A DNA stretch of 64,000 bases from Pseudomonas sp. (GTDB taxonomy: Bacteria; Pseudomonadota; Gammaproteobacteria; Pseudomonadales; Pseudomonadaceae). Positions 36,116-45,355 of this stretch are shown piece by piece. Within the stretch, counting starts at the first letter, position 1. Every line of letters starts with the position of its first letter. The stretch is from the NCBI RefSeq assembly GCF_030683065.1, contig NZ_JAUXMX010000029.1, positions 1-64,000 of the forward strand, read 5' to 3'. Made by a program: the position numbers and the translations under genes. The notes below the pieces were generated by a model. That model did no database searches. It saw only the letters and a program-made list of their open reading frames with translations, and was not told the DNA's origin.

Positions 36116-38076
36116 CAAAAATCTAGCGTAAACAGGCGCTCTTCTGCTGGAGTCGACGAAAGCTTCAAGCACAACAGGTCATGTTTAAGTGCCGCCTCGG
36201 ATGGAGCAGTGGTCGTCGTAATTATGTACTGAAATGGAGGTGTGCTCGCCTTGCCTTCCAAGCCCAATGCAAAATCGAACAGGTTGGAATATATCGCAGC
36301 GTCCAGATCGGCCTCACGGGGGCTATCATGTATGAGGAAGGGCGGCATTCTGGCCTTACCGTTCACTGCAAGGATCATTGCCGCTATGTCGAAGGCCACG
36401 ATCTTGAATGATTCCACGGCAGCGGTAGACAGGCCGACCCCCCGCTCCAGAAGGATTTCGGTGTGCAGGCCATTTCCATCTAGGCTGATTCTTCCGGTAC
36501 ACCCTTTGGGCATCAAGCCTGCGACAAGAAGCTGAAAGACGCTTTCCAGGTCTCCGACTGCTGCTGCTACTTTCCCCCGTTCTAACTTGATAGAATCACG
36601 TAGGCCTTCGATTTTGCGTTCAGCTGTATCGAGGTTTTTGACTACCGTCTCTCGCTCAACCATCTGACGGTCAAACCAACTCGCTTCTCTGACAAGCTCC
36701 CTTGCTTTGCTGGCCTTGCTGTCGGTCTCGGACAACTGTTTTTCGAGACGTTCGAACTCGTCATCTATAGCATCCAAATTGCGGTCGATCTGAGAAAGCT
36801 CTGACTCTAACTCTGCAATGGTTGCCGGAAGTGCTTTTTGTTGCTCGGCTAGATCTGTCACTCTCTGTTCCGCAAGTGCAATGCGGTTCTTAACGGCATT
36901 GAGATCGCATCGTTCCAGAGATATCCCGCATCCGTTGGCCTTCACCTCATCAATGTCGACCTGACAAATAACGCACCTGACGATGGTTCCGCCTTCCAGA
37001 CGCGCTTGTTCCGTACCGTGTTCCGCCCGCGCAGCTGATAATTCGGTCGGAAGGGTGTTCAACAGGGCCTGCGTGTTCGCTAGCTTTTTGAGCGCTTCGT
37101 CTCTTGTGGCTTGAAGAGCTTTTCTTTTCACCTGCAGGCCAGCACTTGGGGGCTGTCCCTTGGCGTGAGAGAGGTTGATAACCTTCGCCAACTCCTCGTT
37201 GGCTCTATCGATCAGCTCTCTTCGCACAACTTCATCAGATGGGTCGCGATCCGCCGGCAATGAAAGTCGCTCACATAAATCCTCGAAGCGGCTTTTTTGA
37301 ACCCAATCAAGGTGGCTCAAATTCTGTCTGAGGCCATCACGCTCTCTTGTATGGGTTCGTACTTGAGTATTGGCTGATACCTCAGCAGCTGACAATGCGC
37401 CAATGGCAAGCCGAACAACAGCGAGCTTTGTTTCGAGGGAAAGTTCTTGCGCTGGAGACCCTGACCCCGAACGTTTGGAGCGCCAGTCGAATACATCGTC
37501 CAAGCGGCACTCCTGATCGCGCGAAAGCCATGCGAGCAAAACGTCCCACACTTGGTCCGCTTTCAGATTGTCCGGCACCTGATCGCGGTACTTAACGCAA
37601 AACCGATCGGAGATAATCGGCGCTATCGTCGGTGGATCGGTTCCCACGAGTAACTGGTCGAACGTGTCCTCAATTCGGTTGGCTTGCGCAGTGCGAGAGG
37701 GAAGCTTCATGCCAATCGGCCGCGTTACCACCCAGCACTCGCCGTCAATTATTATCTCTGCGCCGACGAAACCATCGGGCAGCTTGTGCTGCATCAACGG
37801 TCGCTGATCTTCATTGGCAAAATGAGGTTCACCAAGACAATAGCGGATAAGACGGCAGAAAGTAGACTTCCCGCTTCCGTGGGGCGTGGCGCCTTTTTCG
37901 TTGGTAGCGAGGTCCGGCGACCAAATGACGTTCACGCCCTCACGTAAGGGAATGTCCCGCAGCTGTGTTGCCGCGTTCTCCCACAATGCAATTCGTCTGA
38001 TCCAGAGACGCGGGCCTCGACAGTCTTCCGGCAAACTGAATTTGATTTCTTGCGGTTGAAAGAGGTCAGGCTGCAA
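36115..38076 (-). CDS. SMC/Rad50-like ATPase with four-cysteine hook
   Basis: A 653-aa ABC-type ATPase of the SMC/RecN/ABC-3C group. Walker A is at residues 67-72 (GSGKST, Lys70). Two long coiled-coil arms (~235-365 and ~392-510) flank a hairpin with Cys368-x-x-Cys371 ... Cys383 ... Cys390, recalling the zinc hook of Rad50 though with four cysteines in one chain. The C-terminal half-site has LSTAAVESFKI as signature-like motif and Walker B ending Asp584 (FLIHDSP). Start: TTG 38076 has GGAGGG-like sequence 6 bases upstream and overlaps the methyltransferase stop by 11 bases; ATGs at 38133 and 38166 would give longer overlaps. It probably senses or tethers DNA and controls the HNH nuclease encoded immediately after it (inference). 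Confidence 0.75.
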   Translation of the reverse strand: MQPDLFQPQEIKFSLPEDCRGPRLWIRRIALWENAATQLRDIPLREGVNVIWSPDLATNEKGATPHGSGKSTFCRLIRYCLGEPHFANEDQRPLMQHKLPDGFVGAEIIIDGECWVVTRPIGMKLPSRTAQANRIEDTFDQLLVGTDPPTIAPIISDRFCVKYRDQVPDNLKADQVWDVLLAWLSRDQECRLDDVFDWRSKRSGSGSPAQELSLETKLAVVRLAIGALSAAEVSANTQVRTHTRERDGLRQNLSHLDWVQKSRFEDLCERLSLPADRDPSDEVVRRELIDRANEELAKVINLSHAKGQPPSAGLQVKRKALQATRDEALKKLANTQALLNTLPTELSAARAEHGTEQARLEGGTIVRCVICQVDIDEVKANGCGISLERCDLNAVKNRIALAEQRVTDLAEQQKALPATIAELESELSQIDRNLDAIDDEFERLEKQLSETDSKASKARELVREASWFDRQMVERETVVKNLDTAERKIEGLRDSIKLERGKVAAAVGDLESVFQLLVAGLMPKGCTGRISLDGNGLHTEILLERGVGLSTAAVESFKIVAFDIAAMILAVNGKARMPPFLIHDSPREADLDAAIYSNLFDFALGLEGKASTPPFQYIITTTTAPSEAALKHDLLCLKLSSTPAEERLFTLDF

Positions 38077-41000
38077 GGCGACCCTCCCGAATGAATGATA
38101 TGATGTCCGCAGAAAGCTTCGGGAGTTCGTCATCCAAATTGAGAGACTGTAGCCTTGACCAGGCAAACAACGCGCGCCCCACAGCGGGGTCGTCTACGTG
38201 TAAGGTGGACCTATCGAGTTTTGGCCCCGCGCTCCATTGGGCTCCATCCGGAGATTTACTCAGAACGGCCGACGACTCAAGCTCGTTGAAGGCTGCACCC
38301 CACGCCGCATTAGTAGGCGGCACCAATCGTGTCACGCCGGGAGGGTGCGCCACGATTCGTCTCCATTCCTTGCGATCTGCGTCAGGGAGGAAGTCGTCGA
38401 GCAAGCTTGGTTGCAGGCAGGCCAGTGTCGCGAGACGTACACGGCGGTCCTCGGAGGGATTCGGCAAAATGCCGAGCATCGCCCGAAGCTGGGCGCGAAT
38501 GCGGTCGCGTTCATCGACACCATGCGGCCATGCCCACACCCCAGCGGGAATACTCTCAAGCGGTGGGAGTCGAATGGAGGGGGGAGCGGGCGTGGCGACA
38601 GCTTCGGCCAAGCCAAGTTTGACGAATGTCCCATCAGCTTCCATCCGGTCCCAGGCTTCGAGGACGAGGCGGCGGGTGCGGTATTCGCCGTAGTGGCGGA
38701 TTTCCTTTTCCTTCAGGACGCGGAAGGTTTCAGAGGGGTAGTCGGGGCCCTTCACGTCGGCGGGGTCGAGGATGTAGCGCAGCTCGTCGCGGGTCAGGCC
38801 GTAGGCGCGGGTGTAGAAGGCGTCAAGATCGGCGCGCAGGAGGGCGCGGCGGTCCTCGTTCCAGGCGAAGGGCGGACCGTCATGGCCAAGATCGCGGGCG
38901 AAGGGGGCGAGGCTGTGTGAGGTGTAGGTGAGTTCCAGCACCTTCGGGGTGATGAAGGCGAGTCGGGCTTCGGTGTAGGAGTCGGGAGGTAGAACGGGCA
39001 GCTGCTTGAAATAACCATATGTCAAATGAAGGCCCGCCACCTTGAGGCGGGCTACATAGTCGAACGGCATCGAGTTTGTATTTGCCATCAGACAGACGAA
39101 ACGACGCGCCTCCAATCCCGTGAACATCAATGGCATGGAATGGCCAACGGCAACGCGCGGGATCACGGAGAAGATGGCTGTGCGTTCGTTTGTCGCTGAG
39201 GTCACGTCCTTCCAGCCGATCAACCATTCACGGCTGGTACGATCAAACAATCGTTGCTCGACTGCCAGTTGATCCACCCAGTAGAACGGTTCGGTCTCAA
39301 AAGACGGGTCACAATGTTCTTCATGTGTGGTTTCGGGAAGCACGCGATAACCACGGTCATCGCCCCGTGCGCCGTATCCTGCGGCACGGTGGTCGAAGAG
39401 GGAAGTCATCTTGCCCTCGTAGAGGGGCACGAACGCGACAGGTCTATTTTCGTTGACCTCGTAGGCTTCCGGGCCGAGCTTTCGCACCAGTTTGAGCCAC
39501 TTCTGGCGATCTTCGCTGCCGGAATCGTCGACCCACATTGTGCCATCGCGAATAAGGCCCATTTCGCTTAGTTCGACAGCTGTCTTAAAGTCACCGGAGG
39601 ACGCGCTCATCATGAACATCAGTTGGAAACTGATATTCCAAGGATTGCCATCCTTCGCATCCTCTTCCCAAAGCACAGGGCATCGTGAATAGATTTTGGC
39701 GGCGAGTTCTGCATCCGCCCGTGCTCGAAAAACAGGAGCGGTTCTACTATTTGGATTGAGCTTGCCGATTTGGTCCGGGGTGAGGGTGTATTGTCGCTCA
39801 GGATCGGTAAGTTGCGATGTATTCGTAAGGAAGCTTGCAAAGCGAGCCAAACCTTGTTCGCGCCCAAGAGAAAGTAGGCTAAACTTTGCTCTTGAATCGA
39901 CAGCGGGGAAGATGCCTTCGCGGTTCTCAAAATCCACGAGTGCGGACAACCGCTTCTCATCAAACATTCGATTGAACAGCTTTTGATTGAAGGAGTCGTT
40001 TGCGATTCCGGATGGCACGACAAGTCCGACCCGGCCGGCAAGGCCCGAAAGATCCATCGATAGCTCAACGAACAAAGGAGCGGTGTTCAGCCTGCCAAAG
40101 CTGGAAGTCGGAAAACGCCCAGATTCATGAATGAACTGCTGTGTGGCCCAGATCGCCTGTGCCGCTCTTTCGTAAGTCTCATAAAGCTGCGGCTGCGACT
40201 TCTTCAGGCGATCAAGTGTCTTGTCTTTCTGTGCTTTGTTCTTCGCCTCAGCTATTTCAGGTGCTGAATTTGCAAAGAACCCTTCCGGATCAAGCTCGAT
40301 CTGGTCCCACGGCGGGTTGCCCAGCACAACGTCAAACCCGCCACGCTGCATCACATCCGGGAACTCCAGCGGCCAGTGAAAGGCGCGGGCGTGGCGGGCG
40401 GCCTTGGGCGCGTCCATCATCGCCTGCCGGATCTTGCCCTGATTGAGGGCGAGCCACAGTTCTTCGGTCGTCGGCACGGTGCGGGTTGACCTCCCGGCAG
40501 GTGCGCCACCTACTTTGGGCAACAAGAAGGCTGCGACATAAAGGTTCGCCGCCGCTGCCGCCCGCACAAAGGCCTGCCCCTTGCGCAGTGCCTCGAATCG
40601 CGCCGCCTTGGTTCCGATCTGCTCCACCGTATCTTCGGGCAGTTCTCGGAAGCCCGAGAAATCCAGCGCCAGCGGCTTCATCTCGGGCATGGCAACTTGC
40701 CCCGTGCCGAAATCGAACCCGCCCTGACCTGAGGTCGCGGCGCGGTTGGCCTGCAGGTAGTATTTCGCGGTGTCCTTGTCGTCACCCGTCAACGGCTTGT
40801 AGGCGGCATCGGGGATGCCGTCCCGCAGCACCTTGAGGTCGAACACCCCCAGCAGCGCATCGCCGCAGCGGATCTGCGCGTCGAAAAAGCCGAGGGGAAG
40901 GCCGGGGTCCACCGTCTCGATCCAGAGCGCGACCTTGGTCAGCTCCACCGCCATCGGGTTGCGGTCCACTCCGTGCAGGCAGGACCGCGCGACATCGCGC

Positions 41001-42580
41001 AGGGCATGGCGGAAATCGGCGAGCGAGGGCGTGCCATCGGCGCGGATGCGGGCCAGTCGCGTGGCGATGCGGCGGGCAGCGGCCAGCAGGAAGTGGCCCG
41101 AACCGCAAGCGGGATCGATGACCGACAGTTTCAGCAGCGCCTTGGCCGGATCGTCCGCCTCGGCCTCGGTCTTGTCGAGCACGGTGTCGAGCGCGGCGTC
41201 GAGCAGTGCCTGGACCAGGCGGTCGGGCGTGTAGTATGAGCCGGTGGTCTTGCGCTGATTGCCCTTCTGCTCAGCGGCCTCGGAGGCGAAGAGCAGGGTC
41301 TTGCCGTCGTCTCCCAGCTGCGGCTGCAGTTCAAGGAGGGATTCGTAGACGGAGCCCAATTCCTCGGTCTCCATCGCGCGCCAGTTGACGGGGACCATGC
41401 CGGTCTTCTGGTCAAGCCAGGAGAGGCGGTAGAGCGACTCCATGAAGGCGCGATTGCGCAGGCGGGCGGTTTCGAGGTGGGGCAGTTTGTCGTCTAAGAA
41501 AAGGCCGCCAAGGGCCGGCAGAGCAAGTCGCTCTTCGCCATGCGCAAGGGCGCGGAAGACAATCTTGATACCTTCGAAGCGGTCAAAGTGTTTGTCCCAT
41601 GTCGGGGCGCGGAAGCTCTGAGCTCGCAGCGCCGCGAGGCTGTAGCCGTCGGCATACAGTTTGCGGGCGTCAACGTTGGCTTTGTCCGGATGCAGGAGGT
41701 TCCGATCCTCCGCCACCATGAGGAAGATCAAGCGATAGACGAGGCGCAGCAGCTCGTTGAACCATTCGATAAGGTTGACTTCACCGGACTTGAGTTTAAC
41801 GGCGAGATCCGGATTTGCTTCGAGGAAACCGGAGCCGAGGATCTTGAGCGCGATCTGGACTTGACCTGCCAAGCGGTCACGGGCGGCTTCTCCCTCGCGC
41901 GACCCAACCTCACGCCAGCGTTCAAGAGCGCAGTCCGTTGCGGGCGTGCCCGACGCGCCAAACCGGCTGCGGTGGATCAGCAGCCACAGGGTTGTGAAAG
42001 AGGCTACATCCTCATTCGTGAAAATCTGTGCCAAGTCGGCTTCTATGTAAGCCGGTCGGGTGAACGAAGCGTTGTCTCGCATCAAGCGAAGCAGGGTGCC
42101 GTTGGTGACAAGACCCCATAGTGCTTCGTCGTGTTCGTTCAGATAATCCTGGAGAGCAAAGGCCGGCGAGCGGGAGCGATCCGTCGAAAGCGTTGGACTG
42201 CGACGATCGAGCTTTTCTTCGACCGGCGGAACGACCACGATAGGTATTCGACCTCCCCCGATGAATGATGTGGCGCCGTCACTTGGCGTAAGGTCGGTGA
42301 AGCCGAATGTCTCTTTCAGAAAGTCGCGCATAAAGCGTCGCGTTGTTTCGGCCGATGGGTCTTCCAGCTTGGCGAAAGCATCGAAATGTGACTGTCCAAC
42401 GCGGAAGGCGGTGGAAATCTCTTCGCGGATCGTCAAGCCCTTGCGGATACCGTAACTCTCCCGCGTTTCGGTATCGTCCTTCGGATCGGAAATCTGGGCG
42501 ACCATAGCCGGCGCGATGAGGTTGCCCTCGAGCGTGAGCGACGGCCATGCGGTCATGTCGGTGATGGGCTTGCGCGCCAT
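38066..42580 (-). CDS. DrmMI/PglX-like N6-adenine DNA methyltransferase
   Basis: A 1504-aa class I SAM-dependent methyltransferase of the large Eco57I/PglX type. Motif I (SAM binding) is DPACGSGHF at residues 489-497; the catalytic motif IV is NPPW at 755-758, giving N6-adenine specificity. The N-terminal ~450 residues are helical; the part after NPPW should hold target recognition, with a further ~300 residues of unknown role. There is no separate specificity gene. Base composition is mosaic: about 40.3-41.3 kb and 38.65-39.0 kb are very GC-rich, while about 39.0-40.27 kb is far lower. Start ATG 42580 is 2 bases after the upstream stop (TGAGCATG). It likely marks host DNA so that the operon's nuclease arm spares it. 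Confidence 0.88.
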   Translation of the reverse strand: MARKPITDMTAWPSLTLEGNLIAPAMVAQISDPKDDTETRESYGIRKGLTIREEISTAFRVGQSHFDAFAKLEDPSAETTRRFMRDFLKETFGFTDLTPSDGATSFIGGGRIPIVVVPPVEEKLDRRSPTLSTDRSRSPAFALQDYLNEHDEALWGLVTNGTLLRLMRDNASFTRPAYIEADLAQIFTNEDVASFTTLWLLIHRSRFGASGTPATDCALERWREVGSREGEAARDRLAGQVQIALKILGSGFLEANPDLAVKLKSGEVNLIEWFNELLRLVYRLIFLMVAEDRNLLHPDKANVDARKLYADGYSLAALRAQSFRAPTWDKHFDRFEGIKIVFRALAHGEERLALPALGGLFLDDKLPHLETARLRNRAFMESLYRLSWLDQKTGMVPVNWRAMETEELGSVYESLLELQPQLGDDGKTLLFASEAAEQKGNQRKTTGSYYTPDRLVQALLDAALDTVLDKTEAEADDPAKALLKLSVIDPACGSGHFLLAAARRIATRLARIRADGTPSLADFRHALRDVARSCLHGVDRNPMAVELTKVALWIETVDPGLPLGFFDAQIRCGDALLGVFDLKVLRDGIPDAAYKPLTGDDKDTAKYYLQANRAATSGQGGFDFGTGQVAMPEMKPLALDFSGFRELPEDTVEQIGTKAARFEALRKGQAFVRAAAAANLYVAAFLLPKVGGAPAGRSTRTVPTTEELWLALNQGKIRQAMMDAPKAARHARAFHWPLEFPDVMQRGGFDVVLGNPPWDQIELDPEGFFANSAPEIAEAKNKAQKDKTLDRLKKSQPQLYETYERAAQAIWATQQFIHESGRFPTSSFGRLNTAPLFVELSMDLSGLAGRVGLVVPSGIANDSFNQKLFNRMFDEKRLSALVDFENREGIFPAVDSRAKFSLLSLGREQGLARFASFLTNTSQLTDPERQYTLTPDQIGKLNPNSRTAPVFRARADAELAAKIYSRCPVLWEEDAKDGNPWNISFQLMFMMSASSGDFKTAVELSEMGLIRDGTMWVDDSGSEDRQKWLKLVRKLGPEAYEVNENRPVAFVPLYEGKMTSLFDHRAAGYGARGDDRGYRVLPETTHEEHCDPSFETEPFYWVDQLAVEQRLFDRTSREWLIGWKDVTSATNERTAIFSVIPRVAVGHSMPLMFTGLEARRFVCLMANTNSMPFDYVARLKVAGLHLTYGYFKQLPVLPPDSYTEARLAFITPKVLELTYTSHSLAPFARDLGHDGPPFAWNEDRRALLRADLDAFYTRAYGLTRDELRYILDPADVKGPDYPSETFRVLKEKEIRHYGEYRTRRLVLEAWDRMEADGTFVKLGLAEAVATPAPPSIRLPPLESIPAGVWAWPHGVDERDRIRAQLRAMLGILPNPSEDRRVRLATLACLQPSLLDDFLPDADRKEWRRIVAHPPGVTRLVPPTNAAWGAAFNELESSAVLSKSPDGAQWSAGPKLDRSTLHVDDPAVGRALFAWSRLQSLNLDDELPKLSADIISFIREGRLAA

Positions 42581-42582
42581 GC

Positions 42583-45351
42583 TCAGACCTCGCTCGGCAT
42601 TAGGACGAAGAGGCCAATCACGTCCGGGGGCATGACGGCTTCGATAGTGACGCGTGATGCGGAACCGGCTGCGGCGCGTAAGCGGGCATGGTCCTCAGCG
42701 AGTTCGTCGGCACGTGACTGCACGAACCCGGCCAATGGCCCCTCCAATAAGGCAGGCAACTCCTCTTTCGCCCTAATTGTGAACCGTTCACGGGCTGAGG
42801 GGGCCAAGTCGGCTGCAGCGGGCGAGTTGAGCAGGTACCGGGCTGTGTCGCCTGTGGCGACGATCCGGTTACCCTCCATCGCGACAAGCGCTGCCTCTTC
42901 CGCCAAAAGAAGCTGCTCTTTCCTGGCATGGATTGTCAGTTTGTAGCGAATGCGGAGAAGGATGAGGCGTGTCATCCGCTCGACGGCTGTTGTCGGCCAT
43001 GCGCCGACTCGCCCGATGCCAAGACCCGATAGCGACTCGGGGTCGAGGGACGCCTCCACCAGCGCTTCGGCCAACGTTGACGTGAAAGGATGTGTCCGGG
43101 TCAGTATCGCGGTTCCCGACGGAGCAGGCTCGTTGATCGCGAAGCGGACGGAACCCGCGATGTTTCTTTGCTGCAGTCGCTCCCTCAGCGCGCCATCGAG
43201 AGCGTGGACATGCGCTACCAAAACAGACTTTCGGCCTTCCAGTGGAACACCGAAACGAGACATCGCGGTCTCGACAAAGAGTTTAACATCAGCGGGAGAA
43301 CCCAGGAGCGATTGTGCCTTCTCCCATTCAGGGGCCACCTCCTTAGGCTTCATCGCATTCTGTGCAAAACGGGTACGCGACTTCTTCTCGTTTTCGGAAG
43401 CGTCGCGCCAGCGCGCCTCCATCGCCTTTGTTCCATCGTCCAGTCGGAGGTCAAGCGCCAGCTGTGCCCTGTCGCCTCCGGACCGCAACATCATCGACGC
43501 CATAAGCGCATCCGTCACGGGTCCACGCTCGTCCGGAAGTGGTACGGTTACACCCGTCGCTTCCCGAATTTCTTTTGCCTTGCGGAGGATGACCTCCAGA
43601 ACGGCTCCATCGATCGCGCTGTCGGGCGAGAACATCATAATGGATCGCACCAGCTCAGCGGGTTGGCCAAATCGGTCCACTCGGCCTTCCCTCTGCTGGT
43701 GGCGCGTTGGGTTCCAAGATAGGTCGTAATGGACGACTGAATCGAAAAGCTGCTGGAGGTTGATGCCCTCAGAAAGGCAGTCGGTTGCGACAAGGATGCG
43801 CTGGATCTGCTTCTCGTCGTCGGGAGAGGCCATATCCGCTACGCGCTCGCGCCGTTCGTCAGGCGTCAGAACGCCCGTCACTGCTTCAATTTTCAGCTTC
43901 GGAAAGGCTTTGCGAAGTCCATTGCGGACATGCTCGGCGGTCGCAATGTAACGGCAGAAGACAACCGGATTGGCCCCCTTTTTGATCAGCGGGGTCAGCG
44001 CTTCGATCAACGCCGATAATTTTGGATCAGGCCTACCGACTAGCTCTTCGGCGCGTTGGACCAGCGCAAGAAGTCCGGGGTCAGTCTCGAAGTTTGAGCT
44101 TGGCTCAATGTCCACTGCATCTTCATCATCCCCGTCCTCATCGTAAATCTGAGGTTCGAGGCGTTCGCTTTCGTTGGTGGCGCGGTTCCGGATAGCGCTG
44201 AGAGCTGCTGCCGGTGAAGACCCGACACACCTCATCAAGGCGAGAGTACCCCAGAACGCTAGGCGTTGTTCCCGCAGGTCAGTGCCTGCTTTTGAGACGA
44301 CGCCAAAACAGTAATCCAGCACCGCTTGATGGAAATCACGGTGATCTTGTGAAAGTCGATAAGAATACTCTCTCGTCTCGTGTTTCGGAAACGCCCGGCT
44401 CTCTCCCCAGTCGCCGGATATAAGATCAATGCGACGGCGTTGGACAAAATGTCGAGAAAGGCGCTCCCGAAATCTGGCATCCTCGAAATTCATCGATGCA
44501 AAAGAAGGGTCGATTAGAGATAGAAGACGCGCGAAAGCCTCCTCATCGCCGGAATGCGGCGTGGCAGTCAGCATAATGATCCGCCGCTCCGGATCTCGTG
44601 CGAGTCCTGAAAGCAGCCCGAAACGCTGTTGCTTCCCCTTGTGGGTGCCAACGCAAGCGTGAGCCTCATCAACGATCACAAAGTTGGGGCAGGCGCGAGC
44701 GAAGCCCTCTCGACGTTTTTCTGCTTTGATATAGTCGAGACTGACTACCGTGTAGGGATAGGCGTCGAACAACGTTTGGGCGAGCGGCAAGCTACGTTCG
44801 AGACGGGCTGCGGTACCAGAAGTGACAGCAGCCGCGTCGATCCCAAAACGCGACTTGAGTTCGGTCACCCATTGTTCGACCAGGTGCGGCGGGCAGAGGA
44901 CCGAGAAGGCATCAACCTCACCTCGATCCATTAATTCGCGCAGGATCAGCCCGGCCTCGATCGTCTTCCCGATGCCAACGTCATCGGCAATCAGAAGCCG
45001 TGGCACCTGTAGCCGAAGCGCCATCAGGAGAGGGACTAGCTGATATGTGCGCGGTTCGAACGCAAGCTGAGCGGCGGAGCGGAAGGGACCAGCACCCCGG
45101 CGCAAGGTCAACCGCATGGCGTCTGCCAAGAGCGCGGCCTTGGACTGAACTGTCGGCGCAGCATTCTCGGGAAGGTCAAACCGCGCGGCTTCGACTGACA
45201 TAAACTCCAGCGCGGGATCCAGAATGACGGCATCATTCTCGCTTCCGGAGAGAGGACGCAACGCGAGGACGTCGTCGCGGGGTGATGGCAGTGCGACCCA
45301 CTCGCGCCCCCGTGCACGGACCAAGTCACCAGGAGCAAAGTTCGCAGTCAT
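42583..45351 (-). CDS. SNF2/RapA-like helicase (DrmD-like)
   Basis: A 922-aa SF2 ATPase of the SNF2/HepA type. Motif I DVGIGKTIEAG has Lys129; motif II is DEAH at 228-231; motif III is TATPHSG; the second RecA domain has TDCLSEGINLQ and motif VI QQREGRVDRFGQ. The N-terminal ~100 residues form a small beta domain (GDLVRARGREWVAL). In class 1 DISARM, DrmD is a SNF2-like helicase of about this size encoded next to the methyltransferase, which is the arrangement here. ATG 45351 lies 4 bases after the stop of the large helicase gene with AAGGA upstream; the open frame reaches to 45441 but that part overlaps the previous gene. Confidence 0.87.
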   Translation of the reverse strand: MTANFAPGDLVRARGREWVALPSPRDDVLALRPLSGSENDAVILDPALEFMSVEAARFDLPENAAPTVQSKAALLADAMRLTLRRGAGPFRSAAQLAFEPRTYQLVPLLMALRLQVPRLLIADDVGIGKTIEAGLILRELMDRGEVDAFSVLCPPHLVEQWVTELKSRFGIDAAAVTSGTAARLERSLPLAQTLFDAYPYTVVSLDYIKAEKRREGFARACPNFVIVDEAHACVGTHKGKQQRFGLLSGLARDPERRIIMLTATPHSGDEEAFARLLSLIDPSFASMNFEDARFRERLSRHFVQRRRIDLISGDWGESRAFPKHETREYSYRLSQDHRDFHQAVLDYCFGVVSKAGTDLREQRLAFWGTLALMRCVGSSPAAALSAIRNRATNESERLEPQIYDEDGDDEDAVDIEPSSNFETDPGLLALVQRAEELVGRPDPKLSALIEALTPLIKKGANPVVFCRYIATAEHVRNGLRKAFPKLKIEAVTGVLTPDERRERVADMASPDDEKQIQRILVATDCLSEGINLQQLFDSVVHYDLSWNPTRHQQREGRVDRFGQPAELVRSIMMFSPDSAIDGAVLEVILRKAKEIREATGVTVPLPDERGPVTDALMASMMLRSGGDRAQLALDLRLDDGTKAMEARWRDASENEKKSRTRFAQNAMKPKEVAPEWEKAQSLLGSPADVKLFVETAMSRFGVPLEGRKSVLVAHVHALDGALRERLQQRNIAGSVRFAINEPAPSGTAILTRTHPFTSTLAEALVEASLDPESLSGLGIGRVGAWPTTAVERMTRLILLRIRYKLTIHARKEQLLLAEEAALVAMEGNRIVATGDTARYLLNSPAAADLAPSARERFTIRAKEELPALLEGPLAGFVQSRADELAEDHARLRAAAGSASRVTIEAVMPPDVIGLFVLMPSEV

Positions 45352-45355
45352 CAGA

